A program made the translations under genes and the position numbers. The notes beneath the pieces are model-generated. The model did no database searches. It was not told the DNA's origin and worked only from the letters and a program-made list of their open reading frames with translations. From contig CP102272.1 of assembly GCA_025149125.1 (NCBI GenBank), positions 1,178,001-1,242,000 on the forward strand: a stretch of DNA of 64,000 bases, written 5' to 3'. Positions 23,817-31,586 of this stretch are shown here, piece after piece. Position 1 is the first letter of the stretch. Each line of letters opens with the position of its first letter. The DNA comes from [Clostridium] asparagiforme DSM 15981. Its GTDB lineage: Bacteria > Bacillota > Clostridia > Lachnospirales > Lachnospiraceae.

Positions 23817-26291
23817 ATGAAAATGATGTTGAAATACTGTCTGACCAATGTAAGAGAGCGGAAGGCGCGGACCGCTGTGATGCTGCTGTCCATTGTGCTC
23901 TCCGCCACCCTTTTGTTCGTCTCGTTTTCCATCGGCGTTTCCTATGAGAGCGCCCAGCGGAAAATGGCCCGGGGCCTGGCTGGCAGCGCCACGGTGGCCG
24001 TGACCGCGGTAAACGGCGCGATACGCCCGGAAGAGATTCCAGAGCTGCCGTCCGTGGGCGCGGCCGCGGGTATCTGGGAGGGAAACGCGCTCTACCACGA
24101 AAATGGATATTATGAGAGGATCGATTTGGTTGGGGCGGATTTGGCGCAGTTGAACCGGATCAACCCTCCGCGGCTGGCGGACGGCGGGGAGATCACCGGT
24201 TTTTCCGGCAATCAGGTGATACTGCCGGACCGTTTTACTTCAAAGTACGGCATTGAGGAGGGAAACGAGATTGTGCTGGAAATAAATGGGAAGCCGGTGA
24301 AGCTTCGGGTGGCGCGGATCGCGGCCTACGATACGGTTTTTCTGCGTCATACCAGGGGTGCGACCGCGCTGCTGCCCCTGTCCACCGCGGCCGGGCTTTT
24401 GGGGCAGCCGGAGGGGTACGGCAAAATACTGATCGAACCGGCAGAGGGCGTTTCCACGGAGGAATTGAAACGGGACCTGCAAGCGGTGTTTCCGCCCGGG
24501 GATTACCGGGTGGCGGAGACTGTAAACCAGGCGCAGATTGCCGCGGACGCCAGGCAGAAGACCATGCCGTTTTTTCTGATCAGCTTTTTTGCCATGACCA
24601 TGAGCGTCTTTATCATTTACAGCAGCTACAAGGTGATCACCCTGGACCGGCTGCCGGTGATCGGCACATTCCGCAGCGTCGGCGCGACCCGGCGGACCGT
24701 AACCTGCATGCTTCTGCTGGAAAGCGTTTTTTACGGGGGCATGGGCGGCGCGGCGGGAATTCCCCTTGGGCTGTTCGCGTTGAAATGGATTCTGCGGGGC
24801 ATGGGGGCGTCTTTGGCCCTGGGAATTGAGATCCCGGTTGTGATTTCTCCGCCGGGAATCGGCGTTTCCCTGGCTGTGGCGGTTCTTGTCCCGCTGCTGT
24901 CCGCCTGGATTCCGGTGCGGCGGGCAAGCCGCCTGCCGCTCAGGGAGGTGATGGCGGGCACGGTGGAGGAAGCGCCTCCTTCCAGGCGTCTGGTTGTGGC
25001 CGCGGGCGCTGCGCTGTTTGGGATTTCCGTGGCGCTTCCCCGGGCGGCTTCGGGAAAGCTTTTGTACCTGGCCGGAGGCTGCTCTCTGCTGGGGCTGATC
25101 GCCGGAACGATTCTGATCATTCCACCCCTTTCGGACCTGCTCTCCATGGGGCTGGAACGCCTGTACGGCGCGCTGCCAGGAAATGAGGCCGCGCTGGCTG
25201 CGCGGAATATGCGGGAGAACCGGAATATACAGCAGAATATTACTCTGCTTTTTATCAGTATTTCCGCGGTGATCGCCATTTCCGTTGTGGGCGGTTTTGT
25301 CACGTCCTATGTGAGCGACGTGTTTCAGGGCGCGGAGCTGGAAGGGTTCGCGGACGGAACCATGGAACCTGAATTCGTGGAGCGGGTGAGGCGCATGGAT
25401 GGCGTTGAGACGGTGCTGCCCCTCCATGTGTACAAGGACCGGATTCAGGCCGGGGGACAGACGATCCGCCGCATGGAGGCGACGGACAATCTGGAACGGT
25501 ATGGATCTATGTTCGCGCTTCACGAGACGGAGGAAGGAGCGCTGGGGCGGGGGGAAGCTGTTTTTGACCGGGAGCGGACCGTGCTGCTGAGCGAGGACTG
25601 CATGGAGCGGACGGGACTTCATGTGGGGGATGCTGTGGCGCTCTTTGACGGCGCGGTGCAGAGGGAGTATCGGGTGGGCGGAAGCTTTAAATCCCGGGCT
25701 ACCGATGTGGAGGCGGTGATTTCTTCATCCTTTGCGGCCGAAGATTTTGGGGCCGGTGCTTACCAGTTTCTGGCTTACACCGCCGCCGATCCCGAGGCGG
25801 TCATGGTGCAGATTCGGGATCTGTTCGGCGGGACTCCGAACTGGAGCCGGACCGTGGAGGAATTTTACAGCGACGCGCTGTCCACGGTGGGGGCGTTCCT
25901 GCGGCCCATGCACAGCATGATCTACTTTATTCTGCTGATGGCGGCAGTGGGCGTGACCAACAATCTGCTCATCAATTATATGCAGAAAAGGCGCGTGACC
26001 GCCATGTACAAATCCGTGGGACTCAGCAACCGCCAGCACGCGGTGATGGCGCTGGCGGAGGCATTTTCCTCGGGCCTGATCGGAGCGGCTGTTGCGGCGT
26101 TTGTCTCCTGGTTGGAGATCGGCACGATTTTCCTGGTGGCGGGTCCGAAAATCCAGATGGCGCCGGAGTTGGATGCCGCCGTATTCTGCCGGGCCGGGCT
26201 TTTGGGGATCGCGGTGACCCTGCTTGGCTCTGCGGTTCCGATCATTAAGTGCAGGCACATGAAGCTGGTGGAAAAAATCAAGTTTGAATGA
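23817..26291 (+). CDS. ABC transporter permease, FtsX/MacB type
   Basis: An 824-residue permease with two FtsX domains. An N-terminal membrane segment (about 18-40) precedes a periplasm-type domain (about 45-250), then three membrane spans (about 255-370) with the GTFRSVGATRRTV coupling helix. Two further spans lie near 395-440, followed by a second outer domain and FtsX spans at about 690-815 with MYKSVGLSNRQH. This 10-span layout is typical of Bacillota exporters or mechanotransmission complexes for peptides and lipids. It pairs with the ATPase encoded 12 bases downstream. Confidence 0.92.
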   Translation: MKMMLKYCLTNVRERKARTAVMLLSIVLSATLLFVSFSIGVSYESAQRKMARGLAGSATVAVTAVNGAIRPEEIPELPSVGAAAGIWEGNALYHENGYYERIDLVGADLAQLNRINPPRLADGGEITGFSGNQVILPDRFTSKYGIEEGNEIVLEINGKPVKLRVARIAAYDTVFLRHTRGATALLPLSTAAGLLGQPEGYGKILIEPAEGVSTEELKRDLQAVFPPGDYRVAETVNQAQIAADARQKTMPFFLISFFAMTMSVFIIYSSYKVITLDRLPVIGTFRSVGATRRTVTCMLLLESVFYGGMGGAAGIPLGLFALKWILRGMGASLALGIEIPVVISPPGIGVSLAVAVLVPLLSAWIPVRRASRLPLREVMAGTVEEAPPSRRLVVAAGAALFGISVALPRAASGKLLYLAGGCSLLGLIAGTILIIPPLSDLLSMGLERLYGALPGNEAALAARNMRENRNIQQNITLLFISISAVIAISVVGGFVTSYVSDVFQGAELEGFADGTMEPEFVERVRRMDGVETVLPLHVYKDRIQAGGQTIRRMEATDNLERYGSMFALHETEEGALGRGEAVFDRERTVLLSEDCMERTGLHVGDAVALFDGAVQREYRVGGSFKSRATDVEAVISSSFAAEDFGAGAYQFLAYTAADPEAVMVQIRDLFGGTPNWSRTVEEFYSDALSTVGAFLRPMHSMIYFILLMAAVGVTNNLLINYMQKRRVTAMYKSVGLSNRQHAVMALAEAFSSGLIGAAVAAFVSWLEIGTIFLVAGPKIQMAPELDAAVFCRAGLLGIAVTLLGSAVPIIKCRHMKLVEKIKFE

Positions 26292-26303
26292 GGAGGGAAC
26301 GGG

Positions 26304-26990
26304 ATGAAACAGAAGACCGGCCGTGTGGCCGTGGAGGGGCGGAACATTGTAAAAGATTTCCATAACGGAGGGGCAGGAACGCGGGTGTTAAACGGCGTGT
26401 CGCTGAAAATAGACCAGGGGGAGTTTGTGTCCATCATGGGCCCGTCTGGTTCCGGGAAAAGCACGCTGCTCTACATTCTCGGCGGGTTGGACGTCCCCAC
26501 CGGCGGACAGGTGCTGCATAACGGCGTGGATATTTCCCGGCTGAGGGATGAGCAGATGAGCCGCATGAGGCGGCAGAAGATTGGATTTGTGTTCCAGTTT
26601 TACAACCTGATCCCCAACCTGGATGTGGAGGAAAATGTGCTGCTCCCACTGCTTTTGGACGGGCAGAGGGCGGGAAATTGCAGGCAGAGGCTGGACCGGA
26701 TTCTGGAGATTGTGGGCCTGTCGCACCGGCGGAGGCACAAACCGCGCGAACTGTCGGGCGGGCAGCAGCAGCGGGTGGCCATCGCCCGTGCGCTGATTGG
26801 AAACCCGGAAATTCTCTTTGCCGACGAGCCGACGGGAAACCTGGACAGCAGGACCGGGGAGGAGATCATGGATCTGCTGGGAGAGATCAACCGGGACCAG
26901 GGGCAGACCATTCTCATGGTCACCCATTCCCCGGAAGCCGCCAGGCGGAGCAGCCGGGTGATTACGGTGCGGGATGGGGGGATTGTCTGA
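26304..26990 (+). CDS. ABC transporter ATPase, LolD/MacB type
   Basis: A 228-residue ATPase. Walker A is GPSGSGKST, the Q loop is FVFQFYNLIPNLDVEEN, the signature is LSGGQQQRVAIARAL, Walker B is ILFADEPTGNLD, and the switch His is in VTHSPEAA. This is the MacB/LolD/BceA class that partners with FtsX-type permeases. The two-component system upstream probably controls its expression. Confidence 0.95.
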   Translation: MKQKTGRVAVEGRNIVKDFHNGGAGTRVLNGVSLKIDQGEFVSIMGPSGSGKSTLLYILGGLDVPTGGQVLHNGVDISRLRDEQMSRMRRQKIGFVFQFYNLIPNLDVEENVLLPLLLDGQRAGNCRQRLDRILEIVGLSHRRRHKPRELSGGQQQRVAIARALIGNPEILFADEPTGNLDSRTGEEIMDLLGEINRDQGQTILMVTHSPEAARRSSRVITVRDGGIV

Positions 26991-27023
26991 GGCGGGAAGG
27001 AAATGGGGAAAGGGAAAATGAAA

Positions 27024-27056
27024 ACGGCCCCAGCGGTTTTTTGCCGTTGGGGCCGT
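27024..27056. other. Stem-loop between convergent genes
   Basis: Arms 27024-27036 and 27044-27056 pair over 13 positions with one wobble; the T residues are in the loop and no T run follows on either strand. It may be a processing or transcript-stabilising element between the ABC ATPase and the TIM-barrel gene. Confidence 0.55.
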
Positions 27057-27156
27057 TGGGCGCGGTGTGGATTGCTATACCTGGTAGCCGTTAAAACGGT
27101 GCGGTTTGTTATTCCAGGCGCATCATTTGCCGTTTCGCCCGTCCTGAGCGCCATTT

Positions 27157-27822
27157 CTAATTCTTCAAATAGGCGCACACCTTGTCGATCTGTTCCGCAA
27201 AGCTTCCGCCGAACTTGTTCTCGAAAAACGCTCCGCCGATGGTGAACGCTCCCAGCATGGGAAGGGTTTTCAAGTAGTCGATTCTTTCAAAGCTGTTCAC
27301 GCTGCCCGCGATGGAGAATGGCTTTTCCACTGTGCCGGATACTGCGGCCAGCAGCTCCTCCGGATCGCCCCCGAGATAGCGGAAGGCGGACAGGTTGATG
27401 CCGTCCACGCCTTTGGCCTCGGCTTCCGTTACCGCCTCCACCACCTGGCCGATGGGGGCGCGCAGGCGTGTGTCGGGGTCCAGGGCCACGAAGGGGGAGT
27501 AGGCGATCCCGGCCTCCTTACAGACCCGGTGCACGCTCTCATAGTACAGCGTGCCTAAGAGGTGGTCCGCGCCGCACCGGGCGCAGAGCCGGGCGGATCT
27601 TAAGCAGGTGGGTTCGTCGATGGCCAGCACTTCTATGTAGGTACGCTTTCCTGCCTGTTTCATGAGCCCGATCAGCTCCGCCATACTTTCGGGCGTGGTG
27701 CCCTCGATCTTAAAGCCCCAGTGGGTCGCCGCAGCGCCGCGGCACTCCAGAAAAAGTTCCTTTGCGTTGGCAACCGTCACGTCATGCCAGGTCAGCATGA
27801 CAATCAAATTCTTGTCAATCAT
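27157..27822 (-). CDS. TIM-barrel protein, aldolase or isomerase-like
   Basis: A 221-residue protein with (beta/alpha)8 features: alternating strands such as LIVMLTWHD, RTYIEVLAID, ADHLLGTLYY and AYSPFVALD, ending in FSIAGSVNS and GAFTIGGAFFENKF, which looks like a C-terminal phosphate-binding region. It resembles ribulose-phosphate-binding barrels and small keto-acid aldolases but I cannot assign a reaction. It is the last gene of a three-gene unit with two class II aldolase-type proteins, so it probably processes the same phosphosugar. ATG 27822 follows AAAGGA. Confidence 0.65.
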   Translation of the reverse strand: MIDKNLIVMLTWHDVTVANAKELFLECRGAAATHWGFKIEGTTPESMAELIGLMKQAGKRTYIEVLAIDEPTCLRSARLCARCGADHLLGTLYYESVHRVCKEAGIAYSPFVALDPDTRLRAPIGQVVEAVTEAEAKGVDGINLSAFRYLGGDPEELLAAVSGTVEKPFSIAGSVNSFERIDYLKTLPMLGAFTIGGAFFENKFGGSFAEQIDKVCAYLKN

Positions 27823-27847
27823 ATTTCGTGTCCTTTCAAGCGCGGTA

Positions 27848-28471
27848 CTACCGCATTTTCCGGGTCAGCAGCGCGTAATAGGCTTTCTGGGCGGCTTGTT
27901 CCATCCAGGCTACCTTGGCGAAGGCTTCGTCCAGGGTGCGGCCAACGCACACTGCGCCGTGGTTGCCCATGATGCAGCAGTCCGAGTGCAGCAGGGCGTC
28001 GGCGGTGTTTTCCGCTACGTCGTGGGTTCCCGCGTCCGCATAGGCCGCGCAGGGGATCACGCCGGTGAGCCCCTCGCCGATCAGGTCCAGGGGAACGTCC
28101 ATGCGGCAGATGGCAAACACAGAGGCCCATTCGCTGTGGGTGTGGACGATGGCGCCGATATCCGGGCGCTTGCGGTAAATTGCCACGTGCATATACCACT
28201 CGCAGGTGGGTTCGCTCCAGGGTACGAACACTTCCTCATCGGTGTTGGTGATGAAGCGCTCCCAGCCCCGGGCGTCCTGGAGATTTTTCTGGAAGCACCA
28301 GGAAGGGCTGCCGGATACATAGATCAGGCCGGTTTTTAAGTCGCGGACGCTGGTGTCGCCGGATTCGCCGGACGGGGAGTAGCCCATGATATTCAGCTGG
28401 CGGGTCCCCCTGGCGACTTCGTTTTTGAACAGGATTTGGTCATAGTCCTGGTAAATGTTATAATGATCCAT
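27848..28471 (-). CDS. Class II aldolase/adducin-family protein
   Basis: A 207-residue zinc-dependent aldolase or epimerase of the fuculose-phosphate aldolase/AraD family, which cleaves or epimerises sugar phosphates. The metal site is visible: IVHTHSEWASV (HxH) and the third His in MGNHGAVCVG. The segment SEPTCEWYMHVAIYRKRPD is the usual helix preceding the HxH. It is the second of three co-directional genes and a diverged paralog of the gene at 28502. A strong AAAGGAGG site precedes ATG 28471. Confidence 0.9.
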   Translation of the reverse strand: MDHYNIYQDYDQILFKNEVARGTRQLNIMGYSPSGESGDTSVRDLKTGLIYVSGSPSWCFQKNLQDARGWERFITNTDEEVFVPWSEPTCEWYMHVAIYRKRPDIGAIVHTHSEWASVFAICRMDVPLDLIGEGLTGVIPCAAYADAGTHDVAENTADALLHSDCCIMGNHGAVCVGRTLDEAFAKVAWMEQAAQKAYYALLTRKMR

Positions 28472-28501
28472 TCAGATTCCTCCTTTAAGCGCAGACGGCG
28501 C

Positions 28502-29128
28502 TCAGCCGATTGTGTGAAGCTCTCCGATCATGGAGGCCAGTGTGATCTTGCGGGTGACGGATTCCATCCAGGCGAGATAGTTGAAGGCGTTGTCCATATT
28601 GTCCCCCACTGCGAGGGAGCCGAAATTGTGGAGCAGGACGTATTTTTCCTGTTTCAGATGACGGATGACCTCGTCGAAATAGGATTCGTCCATGGACGGC
28701 TCTGCGGTCACGCACTCCACCGCGGTGCTGGCTTCAATCTGCTCGGCCAGCACATAGGGAACTGATTCGCCGCGCTCGGAGAACAGGGAGGACCACACGG
28801 GATAGGTGTGGAGGATGGCGTGCACGTCCGGGCGGGCCTTGTACACGGCCAGATGTAAGGCCAGGCGTTCGTTTGGCGGCGTCACGGTGGTGACCGGCTC
28901 CCCGTCCAGGGTGGCGACGGCGATATCGCTGCCGTGGTACTCCGATGGATCTGCGATGTAAAATGTGCCTGGCTTGATCGAGATAAATACCAAACCGGAC
29001 TCCGCGTCCCGCAGGCTGACTTCCCCCATGTGGTCGTTGGGGAGATAACCCGCTTCGTACAGGCGCGCAAGCCCGCGGGCAGTCTCGTCCTGGAACAATT
29101 TCAATTTGTAAGCATTGTTTTCCGCCAT
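28502..29128 (-). CDS. Class II aldolase-like protein with degenerate metal site
   Basis: A 208-residue paralog of the class II aldolase encoded next to it. The backbone is conserved (TPPNERLALHLAVYKARPD, DNAFNYLAWME), but the metal-binding motif reads ILHTYPVWSS instead of HTH, and the third His position reads LHNFGSLAVG instead of NHG. Two of the three zinc ligands are therefore missing. It may be a non-catalytic partner, use a different metal geometry, or have changed function. It is the first gene of the unit, with AGGAGG 9 bases before ATG 29128. Confidence 0.8.
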   Translation of the reverse strand: MAENNAYKLKLFQDETARGLARLYEAGYLPNDHMGEVSLRDAESGLVFISIKPGTFYIADPSEYHGSDIAVATLDGEPVTTVTPPNERLALHLAVYKARPDVHAILHTYPVWSSLFSERGESVPYVLAEQIEASTAVECVTAEPSMDESYFDEVIRHLKQEKYVLLHNFGSLAVGDNMDNAFNYLAWMESVTRKITLASMIGELHTIG

Positions 29129-29201
29129 ATTTGATTGATCCTCCTATTCCATGTGCGATTGACTGATTGGTTCGTCCTTTTTGTTTGTCGACAACATAAA
29201 A

Positions 29202-29395
29202 AAGATAAATACCGGTTAATTGAAATATAACACATTAAATATATAAGAATCAATAGTTAAATACCAATTTGGGATTAGTGCTAATTTGTGGTTGGTAAAA
29301 TTGGCAATTAATCACAAAGAAATGAAGAATAATTTCCGGTTATATCCATAAATGCACAGTTGAAAAAGTATGAGAATAGTGATAAGATAAATACC
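29202..29395. promoter_or_regulatory. Putative operator cluster between aldolase unit and GntR genes
   Basis: An exact 12-base repeat, AAGATAAATACC, occurs at 29202-29213 and 29384-29395, with a related TTAAATACC at 29257-29265. In addition TACCAA (29261-29266) and TTGGTA (29291-29296) form an inverted pair. The region is AT-rich and lies upstream of the minus-strand aldolase unit. These are candidate sites for one of the two GntR regulators encoded to the right. Confidence 0.5.
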
Positions 29396-29399
29396 ACAA

Positions 29400-29460
29400 C
29401 CCCAGGCGGTCTCCTGGCGGCCGCCTGGCAGTCGCCCAGTGGCCTCCCGGTAACCGCCAA
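29400..29460. other. GC-rich palindrome cluster
   Basis: A short island of GC-rich sequence inside an AT-rich intergenic region, with repeated CAGGCGG/CCGCCTG-type arms (for example 29402-29409 with 29420-29427) and recurring CGCC at short intervals. No gene is supported here. It could fold as a structured leader or mark a small insertion. Confidence 0.5.
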
Positions 29461-29496
29461 ACAGCCTCCGCGCCCAATTTTTTCTAAAAATAGGAA

Positions 29497-29526
29497 TTGA
29501 CGACCCCTCGCAGGCAAGATTATAAT
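29497..29526 (+). promoter_or_regulatory. Promoter of the GntR regulator genes
   Basis: TTGACG (29497-29502), an 18-base spacer and a perfect TATAAT (29521-29526) lie 60 bases before the first GntR start codon. Confidence 0.75.
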
Positions 29527-29586
29527 TAGATTCAGCAATGAGATTTAGCAAAAAACAGCGCGGACATGCGGAAAGAGGGGAATCGG

Positions 29587-30291
29587 ATGAGGACAGAGCG
29601 GGGCGAGGTAGTGGAGCGTCTGGAGTGTTATCTTTTGGAGCATCAGGTTGGCCCGGGCCAGTGCCTTCCCAGCGAGCGGGAGCTGTGCCAGGCGCTGAAT
29701 GTGAGCCGCACGGCTCTGCGCTGCGCGATCCGTCAGCTGACGGACGAGGGGATGCTCTACAGCAAGGCCAGCGTGGGCACCTTTGTGGCAGAGCCGAAGA
29801 TCCGGCGTCCGCTCCAGACCTACATTCCTTTTAAGCGGACGGTGGAGCTGGCGGGACATGGGTTTACTAGCAAAGTCAATTCCTTCGAGGTGGTGGGGGC
29901 GGGGAAGCTCATCGGAGCAAACCTGCACCTGTTGATCGGAAAACCGGTATACCGCTTGCGGCGGGTGCGTTCCATCGACGGAGAGCCGTTCATGCTGGAT
30001 ACCAGCTATCTGTCCGAGGACCGTTTTCCCGGATTGATGGATCACGATTTTTCAAGGGAATCCCTGTATACGGTGCTGCGGGAGCAGTACGGGACGGCGA
30101 TCCGGAAGGGAAGCGAGAGCCTGCGGATCACCTACGCAACGGAGGAAGAGGCCCAGCTTTTGCAGACCCAGCCCGGCGCGGCCCTGTTTTACATCGAGGG
30201 CCTGGCCTTAGACGGCGCGGACGAACCCACGGAGTACGCCCGGGTGACGGTGCGGCCGGAGCGGGTGCAGTTTTCCAGTTCCATGAGTTAG
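29587..30291 (+). CDS. GntR-family (HutC/UTRA) transcriptional regulator
   Basis: A 234-residue regulator. The GntR winged helix is at the N terminus (CLPSERELCQALNVSRTALRCAIRQL, GMLYSKASVGTFVAEP) and the UTRA effector domain occupies about residues 80-230 (VYRLRRVRSIDGEPFMLDTSYL, ESLRITYATEEEAQLL, ALFYIEGLALDG). UTRA domains usually bind a phosphosugar. I start at ATG 29587, which has GAGGGGA upstream, rather than 29566. Divergent from the aldolase unit, its probable target. Confidence 0.92.
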   Translation: MRTERGEVVERLECYLLEHQVGPGQCLPSERELCQALNVSRTALRCAIRQLTDEGMLYSKASVGTFVAEPKIRRPLQTYIPFKRTVELAGHGFTSKVNSFEVVGAGKLIGANLHLLIGKPVYRLRRVRSIDGEPFMLDTSYLSEDRFPGLMDHDFSRESLYTVLREQYGTAIRKGSESLRITYATEEEAQLLQTQPGAALFYIEGLALDGADEPTEYARVTVRPERVQFSSSMS

Positions 30292-30325
30292 GAGGCAGGA
30301 ATTTCTAAGGGAAGGCGGTAGAGAG

Positions 30326-31063
30326 ATGGCGGATCATATGAATACAGTGGATTACAGAAGCCCGGTGTACCTGCAGATGCGCGAGCTGATCCGCAGCAGG
30401 ATCGCGGAAGGGATTTACCAGCCCGGCGGCAGCATCCCGTCGGAGAACGAGCTGGCGGCGGAGTTTGAGATCAACCGCCTGACGGTGCGCAGCGCGGTTG
30501 AAATTTTGGTGAAGGAGGGCCTGCTGAAGCGGGTCCAGGGAAAGGGCGTCTACGTGACCGGCGGGAAGATCGAACAGGACGTGGGCGATTTGAAGGGCTT
30601 TACCAGCACGCTCCAGGAGAGCAGGCGCAAGTCCGGCAAAAAGATCCTGGCGCGCAGGGTGCGGCCCGCCGGGATTAAGTACGCCAGCATGTTCGGCATC
30701 GATCCCGGGGACCCGGTGTACTATATCCGGCGTCTGTGCAGCGCGGACGGGGAACCGGTTTCCCTGGAAGAAATTTACATTCCGCAGGCCGCTGCCCCGC
30801 GGCTGGACGGCGTGGACCTGTCGGTGTTCAGCCTCAGGGAGGCGTTCCAGCTTTTGAATGTGGAGCTGAAAAGCGGCTTTCAGACCCTGGATATCACCAG
30901 GATCGGCACCCAGGAGGCCCGGATTCTGGACACGGAGGACAACCGGAACGTGTTTTTGGTGCGGTATACAAGCACCAACAGCCAAGATCAGGTGGTGGAA
31001 TACGGGAAATGCTATATCAGGGGCGATAAGTTTTCCTTCAGGGTGGATTACGACACGCCCTGA
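30326..31063 (+). CDS. Second GntR-family (HutC/UTRA) transcriptional regulator
   Basis: A 245-residue regulator with the full GntR head (PVYLQMRELIRSRIAEGIYQ, IPSENELAAEFEINRLTVRSAV, VQGKGVYVTG) and a UTRA domain from about residue 90 (VYYIRRLCSADGEPVSLEEIYI, ILDTEDNRNVFLVRYT). It follows the first GntR gene by 34 bases and is clearly a distinct paralog. Two tandem UTRA regulators suggest control of two neighbouring sugar loci or a two-input switch. Confidence 0.92.
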   Translation: MADHMNTVDYRSPVYLQMRELIRSRIAEGIYQPGGSIPSENELAAEFEINRLTVRSAVEILVKEGLLKRVQGKGVYVTGGKIEQDVGDLKGFTSTLQESRRKSGKKILARRVRPAGIKYASMFGIDPGDPVYYIRRLCSADGEPVSLEEIYIPQAAAPRLDGVDLSVFSLREAFQLLNVELKSGFQTLDITRIGTQEARILDTEDNRNVFLVRYTSTNSQDQVVEYGKCYIRGDKFSFRVDYDTP

Positions 31064-31135
31064 CAGGGCCGGGGGTTGGGAACGAAGAAAATCACAGGCA
31101 GCCGGACGGGCTGAGAAATGAGAGGAGAGTTTATT

Positions 31136-31477
31136 ATGCCGTTTATCAATGTCAAGACAAATGTACCGGTCGGTTCCGACAAGGAAAAGGCTATCAAATC
31201 CGCGCTGGGACGGGATATCACCGCCCTGCCCGGAAAGACGGAGAGCTGGCTGATGGTGGGGCTGGAGCCGGAGTGCCATCTGTGGTTCAAAGGCACGGAC
31301 GAACCGGCCGCCCTGGTGGACGTGTCCGTGTACGGCGGAGCCGACGCCGACGCTTACCGGGCTTTGACCGGGAAGGTCAGCGCGCTGCTGGCGGAGGAAC
31401 TGGGGTTAAAGCCGGACCGGATTTACGTGAAATACTCGTCCACACCGGACTGGGGCTGGAATGGGGATAACTTCTGA
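31136..31477 (+). CDS. MIF/tautomerase-superfamily protein
   Basis: A 113-residue member of the MIF-like tautomerase superfamily, with the N-terminal Pro2 that serves as catalytic base after removal of Met (MPFINVKTN). The pattern AIKSALGRDITALPGKTESWLMV and the C-terminal RIYVKYSSTPDWGWNG match MIF-like proteins. It keto-enol tautomerises small keto acids; the physiological substrate is unknown. ATG 31136 follows AGAGGAGAG; an upstream reading to 31118 would bury the catalytic proline. Last gene after the two GntR genes. Confidence 0.85.
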   Translation: MPFINVKTNVPVGSDKEKAIKSALGRDITALPGKTESWLMVGLEPECHLWFKGTDEPAALVDVSVYGGADADAYRALTGKVSALLAEELGLKPDRIYVKYSSTPDWGWNGDNF

Positions 31478-31510
31478 CGTTTGGCGGAAGGCTGTGGATT
31501 GAAGGTTGGA

Positions 31511-31573
31511 AAACCGCCGCGGGAGGCGAATGGAGCGTGGGTACACACGGCGTCGTCTCCCGCGGCGGTTTTT
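31511..31573. terminator. Bidirectional terminator
   Basis: A perfect 15-bp stem (31511-31525 with 31557-31571) with T residues after it on the plus strand and on the minus strand as well. It sits between the convergent tautomerase and Mga-like regulator genes. Confidence 0.88.
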
Positions 31574-31586
31574 GACATTCCCGCCG

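Noticed and set aside
27024-27056. Terminator after the ABC ATPase
   Set aside because: Strong stem but the T run is in the loop and none follows it on either strand.
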